Source: Xenoacremonium recifei (taxonomy: Eukaryota > Ascomycota > Sordariomycetes > Hypocreales > Nectriaceae). Taken from it: a stretch of 64,000 bases of DNA. The notes beneath the pieces are model-generated. The model was not told the origin of the DNA. It saw only the letters and a list, made by a program, of their open reading frames with translations, and made no database searches. The translations under genes were made by a program, and so were the position numbers. This document shows, in pieces, positions 22,590-33,636 of the stretch. The stretch spans positions 62,001 to 126,000 of the forward strand of contig WOFQ01000022.1 in the NCBI GenBank assembly GCA_012184525.1, read 5' to 3'. How positions within the stretch are numbered: position 1 is the first letter of the stretch; each line of letters begins with the position of its first letter.

Positions 22590-23951
22590 ATGGGCAATGG
22601 GTTCCTTATCCCATCCTGGTACGTGACCGAGGTGCCGAACGAGACTGACATGAATATTGCGAGTATCTTCTGGGGGTTTTCGCTTGCCATTGGTCTCTTC
22701 TCGGCTGCGAAGGCCGCAAGGCAAACACACAAGTCATGGAAGCGCTCTCGCCGCATCACCGCATACATCATGATGATCTGGGCTGACTGGACTGCGAGTA
22801 TGATCATTGGTGCCATTGCCTGGTGCTTTCAGAGAGGCATCATCAAGCCAAGGTGTGATTTGTATCATGTATCCTTCTAAATGATTGATACTAAACAGTA
22901 TCGCAGTTTCCAGTTCTTCTTCTTCGTTGGTATGCACATATGACCCCCGTCGATTAAACAAGATATTAACGACCCTTAGCCTTGTTTTGGGCTTTCCAGA
23001 TCCAGCTTCTACTTCAGATTATAATCAACCGTATCGGTCTCCTCATGGTCGTTCCAGGACAAGCCACCAGGCTAAAATGGATCGTCTTCTTTGTTATCGC
23101 GCTCGTTAACATCTCAGTCTTCATCATCTGGATTCCGGCGCGGCTCCAGATCAGCCACACATGGATCAGCATCAACAATGTTTGGGATCGGTGCGAGAAG
23201 GCTATCTTCTGTGTTGTCGACGTGTGTCTAAACCTTTGGTTCGTTCAACTCATTCGAACTCGCCTGGTCAGCAACGGCCTCACGAAATACATCCCCCTCT
23301 ACAAAGCCAACCTGGTCTTGGTCTGTATATCCATGTCTCTGGATGTAAGCTGCTCGCCTGCCATTTGTCTCTCTCGTCGTGTGGTTGACCTGTGATCTAG
23401 ATCGTATTGATCGGCCTGATGTCACTTCCCAGCACATTGGTGTAAGAATCTTGATATCTGATAGAACGAGCTCTTATATTAATGTGGACAGCTATCTCCA
23501 ATTTCATCCTGTCGCCTACCTACTCAAGTTACAAATCGAAATGACCATGGCCGACCTCATTACAAAGATCGTTCGATCTAGTAACAGCGGCGACTACTAT
23601 TCGCACTCGAGATCCGATACTAGGTCCAGGGCTGGCGGTCAAAATACTGCCAGTCGTGGTGGTAACAAATCCTCTCAAGCCACCAACCGGGCGAACACCA
23701 ACAACCTTACTTTCACCGAGCAGCAGGTTATGCAAGTCGGCGTTGGAGATCGTGACTCAAATTTTGAGTTACAAGACCGCAGAGGTCGTGATTCTACTGG
23801 TGCCGACGGGGTGATTATGAAGACCGTAGAGACCGTGGTAAACAGGGAGCCCCGAGACGATCAAGATTCGCAAATGGACATAGATGACACCGAGAGTCAA
23901 AGCAGCTCAACTCGGAAACTTCATTATCATTATGGCCTGAGGCCGGTTTGA
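22590..23951 (+). CDS. Fungal multi-pass membrane protein of unknown function
   Basis: Predicted integral membrane protein of about 400 residues with roughly seven hydrophobic segments followed by a hydrophilic C-terminal tail rich in Ser, Asn, Arg and Asp. It belongs by recall to a large uncharacterised fungal family with conserved stretches such as HKSWKRSRRITAYIMMIWAD, LLMVVPGQATRLKW, NVWDRCEKAIF, NGLTKYIPLYKANL and LQFHPVAYLLKLQIEMTMAD (positions spread from 22700 to 23560). Exons join through short introns near 22855-22908, 22932-22979, 23345-23399 and 23442-23491, each with clean GT and AG. The start ATG at 22590 gives an extracellular N-terminus with an N-x-T site (NETD). The arrangement is receptor-like, but no function is established. 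Confidence 0.75.
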
Positions 23952-24397
23952 AGGATGGGATTGAAGCATATTACAAGTCCAGAAGAAAGAAGAGAGATAG
24001 AGACATGACAGCATACAGTGAAGTTCCAACGCAAGGATCATGTAAAATACCTTTATTAATATGAACGAATAACTTATAACTCGACTAAACCCTCTGATGA
24101 GTGTAATAATCTAATTGCTTTAAGCCTCTGGCTTATATGTACATAATTCCAGTGTACTAAATGTACTAGAAACCAAGTGCTAGAACGCGTCTCTCCCTTG
24201 GGATAAAGTTCGGACCAGAACTAGGTTGGATTCCCATCGGCAGCCTCGGTCATTCCGGGTTGCTGTTTGAAAAGGTTCTTATCCGGACGAGCGTCTGCCT
24301 AACATACCGCGGACACGGACTGGGCTTCTGTTCCCAGAGTCGGGAGATCCGCTGCCAAGCCTGGTTGTGCAAACCACCAGAGTACGATAGTTAAAGA
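23952..24397. other. Convergent 3' region
   Basis: AT-rich spacer between two genes that converge on it. It should hold both polyadenylation regions. Nothing else seen. Confidence 0.3.
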
Positions 24398-25952
24398 CTA
24401 CTCGCGATGGAGCGAAGTATTGTCGGTCTCTTTGGGGCTTGGCACAAAGAGCCAACTGATGGCAGTTGCCGCTAGAAGACCACATAAAATTGGCTGCAGA
24501 GTAGCCACACCTGCGTGGGCTGAAACCAGACCAGTGACGACAGGGAAGAGACAGCCGCCCAGCTGGGCAAATACAAAGACGAAGGACAACGCTGTTGGCT
24601 GTATGCGAGGAGAGAACAACTTTGATCCCAGTGAGATTCCCTTCAGGACGTCGTTAGCTTCGCAAACGCTAAAGGGAGATCCAAAGTCCTTACAACAGGG
24701 AAGAAAGGCCCCATAAAGAAGCCAAGCAGACTGATAGCTATAGATGCTGCTATGATATTAGGCACTCTGTAGAGTCACATTAGTGCCTGAGCACGGACTG
24801 ACGTCTTCCGAACCGCGCTTTACTCACAACCAGAACAGAAGTTGGAGGCCGATAGCTAATATGGCGAAGAGGAAGATCATCTTCCGGACACCTAGGCGAT
24901 GAGTCACCTCAGGTAGAAACAGTCTGCCAAGGAGCGACCCTCCATTAAAGCCAGCAGGAACATATCCCATCTGCGAAAGGTCCCCATTTCTGACCACAAC
25001 CAAATACTCGACAACCCAGCCACTAGCCGTCAGAACAGCACCGAGAAAGAAAAAGAAGAACAAGCTGAGAAGCCAAACACTGCGAGTGGAAAGAGCTTCT
25101 TTGATGAGACCGAAGGCATCCTCCTTCTCGGGGAATTCCGGATGAGTAGCCTCATGCTCGGCCACTGAAGCAGTACCGCTTGTCTCATAAGAAACCTTCT
25201 TCTTCAAAGCGACAGTCTGCCGGAACGAGAAGTAGACGAGTCCTGCGTTGAGAACCCCAAGACCCAAAGGAAAGGTGTAGAACAGGGGCCAGTGAGAGCC
25301 ATGTCCAACAGATGCAACTCCAGTGGCTACAAAGGGTCCTACCAGGCATCCTGCCATGTACATTGCGTGGATGAATGCCAGCCATCGATGTGCGTTTCGT
25401 TGGCCCGCAACAAAAGTGTTTGCATGTGTGTCTTGGTATGCTTGTCCCAGACTAACCAAGAAGAAGGTCACAACGAACAGTGGGAATGGGGGTTTCCAGG
25501 CTCTCAAAGCGTGGGCAGCAACTTGGAATAACGCTCCGAGCATGAGCATCCAGCCGAGATCAAATATCTGGCAGAGGTGCGTGTTGGTTATGGCGACGGC
25601 AAGCCATCCAAAGAAGTTAGCCCCGTAACTAGATAGAATCTGTAAGCTAAAAATATAGTTGCACACCCATAGTACGGAGTATCACCTACACAGAGGAGAC
25701 AATGGCAGTGTTGACTCCATAGGTGCGAATCACGTAAGGGACCAAAGCACCAAGACTTCCATCGTTGACGCCGGCCACGAAGAATGAGAATCCGGAGCTT
25801 ATCAGCTTCAAATACGTCAGTTTGTCGAGTTTCCCACTAGATTCTGTCGCCGGTGGTTCTGGATCTCTCAATGGAGATGCGGGTGCGTTGTTGGATAGCT
25901 CAATCGAGCCACCAATATCCCCTCGCTCAAGTTGCGTGGTTGTTGTCGACAT
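24398..25952 (-). CDS. MFS transporter, fucose-permease-like branch
   Basis: Major facilitator of about 470 residues with 12 predicted helices. A 50-residue cytosolic N-terminus precedes LISSGFSFFVAGVNDGSLGA, which carries the N-D-G-x-L-G pattern of the fungal FHS-like group related to fucose/sugar permeases. Later parts include HANTFVAGQRNAHRWLAFIH, a charged central loop, ASGWVVEYLVVVRNGDLS, GGSLLGRLFLPEVTHRLGVR and a last segment LFSPRIQPTALSFVFVFAQL. Three introns are visible; the last (24699-24646) has GTAAGG..CTAAC..AAG and joins GPFFPV to GISLGS. The ATG at 25952 is the first in frame; the longer frame opens with TTG. Substrate unknown. Confidence 0.8.
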
Positions 25953-27515
25953 GATTCCTCTACGCGGCTCCAAGGCTTGGCCAGCAGCAAAGGAACGGAT
26001 TCAAGAATTGATCTTGAGAAGACTTGAAGATCGCGCTCCTGTCTATTAATAATTCTCCGCCTGGGAATCCTGAGCCCCCACGTCGGTTTGTCGCGCCGCC
26101 GAGGCTAAATATCGGCTGATATTCGTACCGGAAATGATCCCCTCGCACTGTTCCCCGAGGCTCCGAGTCGAGGTTGAAGTCGCCGTCATATTCGATAAGT
26201 GAAAAAATAATCCGAATAAATGGCATATAGTCTAAGACTTTGAACAATGAGGAATTCCAAAACAAATTACCCTAGACGTCGAGAAGGTGATTTGTTAAAT
26301 GCGAAAAGGCTCCCAATGAGATGCCGATGCGAAAGACCCGAGCTTAAATTCAGTAAAAAAGAAATGACCAAGAGTGATAAATCGTAATTCTTTTGTGAGC
26401 CAAATGGATGAAGGAATTTGGTAAACTATGTGTATCCCATCCTTCAATTCGACGAACGCAAACAGTTGAAATGCAGTATTAAAAGGTAAGCAAAATAAGC
26501 CAGGTACAGGGTATTTGCCAGATAAGCGAGCAAGATGCTTTCTTGAATTCACCAATTAAACTACTCTAATTTTCTTTCGGATGCGAAGATTGTGACATTA
26601 TAGTCTTGGACAATTCTCTTCAACGCATCCGTGAAGTAATGTGCCAGAGACGCTGCGACCGGCTGTATGTGGCTATGAATTGAAACGTGGTACGAGAAGG
26701 ATTTGCAAGAAATCGCTTGTTCCAAGTCGCATCTGGTGCTGGAAGGCAGTGATTTTCTGTTACTATTAAGGCAGTCTCCATGCGAGGGACGGGAGAGCTG
26801 GTACATACTCTGTAGTTTGATTACCTCACTCATCGTCGACTATTGGCTTGATATAAATAGGCTTCGGAATTAGACGAAGCGGGCTCTGTAATTGGCCTGC
26901 TGAAGAACAATTAGCGAAGGTGGCCACCTCTCCAGGGATCCTGGCCGATGTAACTCAGGCTCCCCACAGTGAGACGCAAATAAGCCCAGCAAAGCCCCTT
27001 CATATCCATAAAAACAAGGCTTGGGCGCAGTGGCTCGGATTTCGTTGGGATACGAACGAACCAGTCAAACGCGAAGGGGTGGGAAGATCGTCGATTTCCT
27101 CACCAGAACTGACATCGAATCTCGAGATTGCAGCTGGATTAGAGCTGAACGGGTGGCGTTTGCCAACTGCGGGAAGCCTGTTGGCGCGCTGTGTGAGTGG
27201 AAGCACAGAACGTGCGACGTAGTGATCGTCAAGGATCGTTGCCGTGCACAGGGTCTCATCAAGCTGCAGGCCCAGGGGACTCCAATATCCGTGCCCGTGT
27301 CCGCGTCCGTACTGCACTGACAATTCTCTTCTTTTCATCTCATTGCAAAATTGTTGGAAACTGCGACGTGATTGAGGGACGATTCAAGAGCCGAAGTCTC
27401 CTCAAACGAAACAATTGACGGTCCAGACCAATTGAGCCACTCTCACCTCCCCTGCCGCCTCTCGCACCCAATTGAGGACCCCTCAGTGCTGGGAACGCGC
27501 CATCACGACTGCGCC
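25953..27515. other. Long divergent intergenic region
   Basis: About 1.6 kb between the MFS gene (minus) and the LITAF-like gene (plus), so it holds both promoters. It contains short open frames on both strands with no family resemblance. The part 26200-26600 is AT-rich. Confidence 0.35.
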
Positions 27516-28403
27516 ATGTCCCAAACATCCCCCGAGCCCGTCTCTGCGCAGACCACAGCCGGCGATTCTCATGTGCAGCTGCCTGCATACTCCGCAAAGG
27601 CGCCTGCTTCCCCGGAAGCCCAGGAGGACAAGATAGCCTACCAGCCGGACTCTTCAGACAGCCAGAAGATCCCTGCAGACCAGTATGTTGCGCCGTGGGG
27701 AGATGCTTACCATTTGGCCAGGCTGACGATGACCAGAAACCAGAAGTCCGAGATTCAGTACGAGGATTACCCCGAGGTCGTTGGCCCCGAGGACGCCGAA
27801 AAGCCCAAATATCTTGCGACCGAAGCGAACGAGACGAGCCCACCGAACGATTCCAACACAATGATGCCCACGCCTTCTTCGATAGGCGCAACTGTTCAAT
27901 TGGACCACGGCATTGCTCCAACACCGCCTCCAGCATCAGATTCCCCAAGTCTTCCGCCTCGGTCACAAGAGCCGCAGGGATACAACAATAGACCCCAAAC
28001 GATGACCGTTCCCGACACCGTGACGCCGCTCAACCTTCTTGGTGACCAACCCGACGCCATCGACTGTCCGTTCTGTCAACGAAGGACGGAAACATATGTC
28101 AAGAAGCACCCATCTGGCGCTACACAGTAAGAGAATGCCCCATCTCCTACTTTAATGACGATATAGTCTGACATTCGCAGCGCTGGTGCTGTGGCACTCT
28201 TCTTCACCACCGTCATAGGCGTAGCTGCGCCCTACTTGTTCCACTGCTGTTCTAATACTGGCCACTATTGCCAAAACTGCGACCGCAAGGTAGCATTCAA
28301 GAAAAGAGGATCCAAGGGCATTGAGGTGTTCGGCACGCCTGACCATCTCAGACAGCCATCTAAGTATCCACACGCGGAACCGAAGCAAGCACCTTTACCA
28401 TAA
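27516..28403 (+). CDS. LITAF-like zinc/membrane-anchor domain protein
   Basis: Protein of about 275 residues whose C-terminal 75 residues form a LITAF domain. The domain has a split zinc site, CPFCQRR near 28060 and NTGHYCQNC near 28265, separated by a hydrophobic helix AVALFFTTVIGVAAPYLFHC thought to insert into one leaflet of a membrane. In other eukaryotes such proteins sit on the cytosolic face of late endosomes and lysosomes. The first 200 residues are Pro/Ser-rich and probably disordered, including QEDKIAYQPDS and PPPASDSPSLPP. One intron (about 28128-28180) interrupts the domain just before AGAVALFF. The ATG at 27516 is preferred over an upstream in-frame start because the upstream extension looks like leader sequence. 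Confidence 0.8.
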
Positions 28404-29111
28404 AGAGGAGACAGGGACAATGGATATGCGCTACAATGTGCTTTGTAATTTTCTGGAGTGCGCACTATGCTTATGTTGATTTGAGGAGTTGGCGTGGATC
28501 GTAGCGTGGATGCATTCACGGAGTATTGAAGTTCGACACCACATTTGGCACCGACACCGGGCGACACGAAGGGCACGTGTATACATGATGTGTGTGAGGC
28601 CTGTACATTGCTAGATATTTTCATTAAGAAAGACATCATTGTTTACGGAAGCTTCAAGCTTCTTGCCTATGCTTAGATTAAACAGTAATCCCATTCCGCA
28701 TTCTCCCCAGTACTTTCGATAAAGATTAGCATCAGGGAGGGATACAGATCGCAGCCAGATGAGTCAGATCCGAGATCTAGGCTATTTCCAGGTTTGGTAC
28801 TTCGGTGCTTTGCGTAAAGGATCCTGAGGCCAAAACTGGTTCCGGTGCTTCCGTTGTAGTCCATTGCCACGCTTGACTCCTGGATCCCGTTCCTTTGTTG
28901 GTTTCAAATGCGTTTAAGCTTATTAGAACTTCCAAAGAGCTTATCGGTCCTTTCATCGATCGAAGATGGATTAAGAAGAACCCACCGCAATAGCCTATCT
29001 ACCGGTCTGAACAAACTCCCTTATTTGTGACCCATTTGATGGTGTTTTACAATGCTGCTCGTCATTATCTACTTTGAATTTTGTCTATTTACTCCTCGAA
29101 ACCCTCATATT
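28404..29111. other. Convergent 3' region
   Basis: About 700 bp between the LITAF-like gene and the 3' end of the ferroxidase gene, which converge. No gene recognised. Confidence 0.35.
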
Positions 29112-31214
29112 TCACCTTACTCTTGAAGTTCCATTGCCGTTTGTAGTGGCTTCCCCGTTTTCACCCTGTGTAGCACCTCCAGGCGCAGAGCCCTCGGCAA
29201 GAAGAGGTTGATACTCCGCACTCTGCTCATTCTTGTCACTCTCACGCTTGGTTGCGGGAGAGATTCCGTAAGAGCCAATTGTATAAACACCAAACAATCC
29301 CATTAGAGTGCTGATTATGAATCCGATGATTCCTTTGAGGGTGAATCTACAAAACTTGTGAGTCGCAGTGGCCCACGTGAACAATGATCAGAAGGAATTG
29401 ATACATACCCATCAGGTAGAGGAGGCGGCGGTGCGTTTTGACCACTCAGATCCAAGAGATTTTCCGTATGCCCAGCAGCGTTGCCAGATGATGGAATCTT
29501 GCCAGCGGCACAAACATCAAGGTGATTCTTAGGAACCTGCAACGTTTTCTGGATCTCCAACGGTGCCTCTACAAAGGTTGCCATGAGCCCAGAAGTAACG
29601 TGCCATTCAATATGGCAGTGAAAAAGCCAAACACCTAGAAGCTTGTCAGTATATTGTTTTGAATTAAATCTCGTTTGTACCCACCCGGATTATCTGCCTT
29701 GAAGCGCAGAACCATGTTTCCGTTCGGCATAAGAACGAGGGTATCTCGCCTCATAGGTGTGCTAGGGAATTCAACACTTGAGGGATCAAACGGTCCCTCG
29801 TCGTCATCACTTCGGTAAAGAGCTTGAAAGTCGTGGCCATGGAGATGGAAGGGATGACGTCCATCGTCAAGGTTGTTTACGACAATCTGCACAATTTCAT
29901 CTTTCTCAAGGACAAAGCTATGAGTATAGGTTCCGTAGATGCGAGGATTCGTGGCCATGTCTCCGCTGGTGAGAACGGTATAGAGGGTGGGAACCTTTGG
30001 CGGTTTGTATGTGATATTGTTGAAGAAGGCGTAGTTGGCTCCGTCACGAAGGTTATCCATGATGACGTCGAACTCGACTGTGTGGTCTGGCTCCGGGAGT
30101 ATCTCCATCTCATCGTACGGAACAAGTTCCATGTCATCGAATGGTTCGAACTCGTCATCATCCACGATTGCTGGTTTCGGGAGTGACTCCGCTTCGTCGT
30201 AGACCAACCAGCCTGTGACGTTCCAGTTGAGATCATCCGGCATCACATCGAATAGAGACTGGGAGTTGATTAGTAGTGGAAAAAGCTTCATCAACGAGAG
30301 CGCTTACCGTATCCATGCTAGAAACAATCGGGAAGTTCTCGCCCACATCGCTTCGTGTGGTGAGCAAGAAACTATATCGTTGGGCTGCCGACAGATAGAT
30401 CATATCAGCAACAGCTGGTTTGGTATATACACCATCAACTTCAATGATGGTCATGTTGTGGCCCTCGATCCAGAAGTATTGGCCGGCGAAAGCGCCGATG
30501 TTGATGAGGCGCACAAAATAAGTCTTCCCGGGCTTGACGGGAACTTTGAGGTCTTGGGTTTCGTTCATAAGCGCAGACTGCGGCACAGGTTCGGCGCCGG
30601 TAGGGTTCTCCTTGGCCAGAAACTGAGGGATCAGGGTCTGCATCTGATCGTGGTACCAATCGGAGAGAGTGATGACAACTTCTTCATCATACTCTCCCTC
30701 AAATGGAGACTCGGGATCATGGATGATGAGCGGTCCTCTGAGACCATCGGGATACTGGCTGTCAGTATGAGAGTGGTACCAGTACGTTCCAGGTTGGGTA
30801 ATCTAGAGCTATTGGTCAAACATAGACTTCCTCAGAGAGACTTCGAGACTTCGGTGGTCTTACGGTGAAGTTGTACTGGAAAGACTCCCCAGGCGGGATA
30901 GGGCACTGAGAAACTTGTGAAGGCCCATCCATGTGAGTCGATCCATTCATAAAAAGACCGTGGAAGTGCAGCGACGTGGTTTGGTTGCCGAGCTTGTTGT
31001 GTGCGTTGATCACGATGGTGTCACCAACGTTTGCCTCAATGCGAGGGATCGGCCACTCGTCGTTGATGCCGATGGTCGGTCGTTCGCATGCGCCATCTGG
31101 ATTCGCGAGCACCCAGCCAATGTTGAAGTCATATGAGACCGTTGCAGCCAGCATTGGGGTGAAAAAGCAGCCCGCCAGGACGGCGACGCTGCCGACGCGG
31201 CGAGTTCCGAACAT
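29112..31214 (-). CDS. FET3: Fet3-type multicopper ferroxidase
   Basis: Plasma-membrane ferroxidase that oxidises ferrous iron and passes ferric iron to the Ftr1 permease in reductive high-affinity uptake. A hydrophobic signal peptide (to about residue 23) precedes YDFNIGWVLANPDG, typical of Fet3. Copper ligands: SLHFHGLF, TYWYHSHTDSQ, HPFHLHGHDF and WLFHCHIEWH, the last including the type 1 Cys. The segment GQYFWIEGHNM holds a Glu at the position of the yeast ferroxidase Glu185. A single C-terminal membrane helix (IIGFIISTLMGLFGVYTIGS, about 29325-29265) is followed by a cytosolic tail with Gly/Asn repeats, as in other Fet3 proteins. Four to five short introns. The gene is divergent from FTR1, the usual fungal arrangement for co-expression and co-assembly. 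Confidence 0.93.
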
Positions 31215-31421
31215 GGTGTTGTTGCTGCTGCAGAGAAACCGGCTGGGAGCGCCTCAGAGAGACCAGAAACTCCTCAGCATGAAAGAAGAGCTCTGCGATG
31301 ACGCTCTGGGATAGACAGCACTGCCACCGAGTCCTAAGCTCACAGGATTGAGCGTTGTGAGATCCGGTTCAGTCTCCGAGGTGGTGCCGCGTGACTTCGG
31401 AGATGGACGGGGATCTTATCA

Positions 31422-31430
31422 ATCAGATAA
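31422..31430 (+). promoter_or_regulatory. SreA-type GATA site ATCAGATAA
   Basis: Perfect match to the fungal iron-GATA consensus ATCWGATAA, with an inverted GATAAG immediately upstream at 31415-31420. It lies about 210 bp upstream of the FET3 start. Confidence 0.7.
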
Positions 31431-31879
31431 TCCGCCGAGCCCGACTTCGGATGCCGAGGGACCTATGCACGTCTGACAGTCCACTGGAAGCCTCGGGAAG
31501 TCTTCCAAAGCTCGCTGCTCAGAGTGACACTTATGGGAGTCGTTCAGCTCGTCTCGAAGCCCGTCTTCAGGTCCGTCTGCACTCCACCGCCACCGCGAAA
31601 CGCGAATGAACTGATGAGGGGTTATTCCTTCAGAGAAAAATGTTCGTCTCCAGTTTCTTCGGCATCGGCTGGACGCCAATTTTCGTCTGCGACCAAGTGC
31701 AATCCTGAATCCCGCTCTCGGGCTATGATTCGAGGAACCCCCATGCTAGGAGCCTCCAAGTGGGCTTCTTGGCCCTCTTAACTCAAGTCTTGTGAGGCAA
31801 ATTCGACACAAGGACGAACTGAGCCCCACTGACAGTGCCCGTCCGTCGGCTGATTCATCTCCAGTGATCTTGTGCGATT

Positions 31880-31888
31880 TTATCTGAT
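31880..31888 (-). promoter_or_regulatory. SreA-type GATA site ATCAGATAA (minus strand)
   Basis: Second perfect match, read as TTATCTGAT on the plus strand. It lies about 175 bp upstream of the FTR1 start, so each gene of the pair has its own near site. Confidence 0.7.
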
Positions 31889-32062
31889 CTCCTTGATTAG
31901 ATGGACTCGCGAGGCTCTTGACTCCCAAACTGCAGAGCTAGAGGCGTCATCCGTCGATAGACATCTGATCTGTTTAAAAGATCTAGTTCCCGCGCTCCAG
32001 GACTCGACTGTTCTCTCTCCCCTCCCCTCCGACAGCATCTTCCGGCTCAACCTCCCGCAACC

Positions 32063-33280
32063 ATGGTGGATCTCTTCTCGGTCCCCGTTTACGTGGTGGT
32101 CTTCCGCGAGACGCTGGAGACAGCCATCATTGTCTCGGTGTTGCTCGCGTTCTTGAAGCAGACGCTGGATGGCTCTCACAGAGATGCTGCCGTCTACAAG
32201 ACGCTGCGCACTCAGGTATGGACATTTTTGCCCGCCGATATTTCGTAAACAGTGCATTTAGCTGATTGTGCCAGGTTTGGTTGGGCACCGGCATCGGCTT
32301 CTTGCTGTGTCTCATCGCAGCCGGCATCATCGTCGGCATCTTCTATGGCCTAGGCACCGACACCTGGCAGGACCGTGAGTACTACTATGAAGCCGTCTTT
32401 TCCATCATCTCATCTGTCATCATTACCATCATGGGCGGCGCCCTGCTGCGCGTCGGTAAGATGGAAGAGAAGTGGCGCGTCAAGTTGGCAAAGGCCATCG
32501 AGGCACCGATTGCCGCGGCTGGCGGACGAGCCTGGCTGGTCAACTTCTTTGAGAAGTATGCCATGTTTGTGTTGCCCTTTATCACTGTGCTCCGAGAAGG
32601 CATTGAGGGTATCGTCTTCGTCGCTGGCGTGTCCTTCTCCGCGCCCATGACGGCGGTGCCTCTACCCGTCGTCTTCGGCCTTCTTTCGGGCGCTCTTGTT
32701 GGATACATGTTGTTCAAGTACGTGCCCAAAAGAATTGATGAGACTCATGTGCTGACTTGACACTTAGGGGTGGTTCGGGTGCAAAGCTCCAGTTCTTTCT
32801 GGCAGCCTCTACCTGCTTGCTGTATCTGGTTGCTGCTGGCCTCTTCTCTCGGGCTGTTTGGCTCATCGAGCAGCAACAATGGAACAAAGTCATCGGAGGT
32901 GACGCAGCTGAGCTTGGCGACGGCCCTGGCTCCTACGATATTGATCACAGCCTCTGGCACGTGAACGTAAGTCACGCATCTTAACCCCCTGATTGCCGCG
33001 AAAAATAACCGTGTCGTAGTGTTGCAGCCCCGACCTCAATGGCGGAGGCCCCTGGGCTTTCCTTAATGCCGTATTTGGATGGACGAACTCAGCGACCTAT
33101 GCATCCGTCGTGGCCTACAACCTGTACTGGGTTGTTGTCATCGGAGAATTTGCTGCTATCCGCTTCCGAGAGGAGCATGGGCGATGGCCGCTTATGAAGG
33201 GGAAGGCCTCCGAGGACGACGGCGAGCAGCTTATCGGAGAGGAGCGTGACGACGAAAACAATCGCGAGACAAGCCGGTGA
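32063..33280 (+). CDS. FTR1: High-affinity iron permease Ftr1
   Basis: Plasma-membrane ferric iron permease that works with the neighbouring Fet3 ferroxidase. Both R-E-x-x-E iron-binding motifs are present: RETLE near the N-terminus (about residues 15-19) and REGIE in the fourth hydrophobic segment (about 32592). About seven membrane helices are predicted, including IGFLLCLIAAGIIVGIFYGL and FVLPFITVLREGIEG. Near the C-terminus GGGPWAFLNAVFGWTNSATY is typical of the family, and the tail is acidic (EDDGEQLIGEERDDE). Three introns: about 32215-32275, 32719-32767 and 32967-33025. The start ATG at 32063 follows a CT-rich leader and gives the canonical N-terminus. Confidence 0.94.
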
Positions 33281-33636
33281 TCAATCATTTTCTGGAGTTA
33301 TGCGAATTGCACTATCAGCCAGGGGCCTGTTCAAATATGTGTGAGTGAGCGATTATTCATGTAAGCCCTTGCTGTCATGCAACGTTGCCGGCACGGCAAT
33401 TAAAAAAATGACGCCCCAACATGGGAAAGCCCCGACGAGGGCGTAGGGCGAAATCATTGATGCCATTGGTCTCAACACGAGGAGCGACGAATGCCTAACC
33501 AATACTCCGGACGACTAGGGCGGTGCTTCAGTCACAGCTTGAAGCAGGTTATTGGCGACCTAACGATACTTGATCGAATGGATGCAGAGAAACTGTCATG
33601 TATCTATTATCTATTCTCTAAAATAAATTCGTCAAA
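33281..33636. other. Convergent 3' region
   Basis: Spacer between the 3' end of FTR1 and that of the SAT4-type gene. Nothing recognised. Confidence 0.3.

Larger units (their letters stand above)
31215..32062. promoter_or_regulatory. FET3/FTR1 divergent promoter with two iron-GATA sites
   Basis: Shared upstream region of the iron-uptake pair. The sequence ATCAGATAA occurs at 31422-31430 (plus) and again at 31880-31888 (minus strand). It matches the ATCWGATAA consensus bound by SreA-type GATA repressors, which shut off iron uptake when iron is plentiful. A further GATAAG on the minus strand at 31415-31420 adjoins the first site, making an inverted pair. A CCAAT box at 31676-31680 could bind the CCAAT complex. 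Regulation by iron is inferred from these sites and the gene pair. Confidence 0.75.

Noticed and set aside
26561..26833. 90-codon minus-strand frame in AT-rich DNA
   Set aside because: No recognisable domain, no splice partners, and composition like non-coding flanks.
30215..30868. 217-codon plus-strand frame
   Set aside because: Antisense of FET3, whose copper-binding motifs are clear on the other strand.
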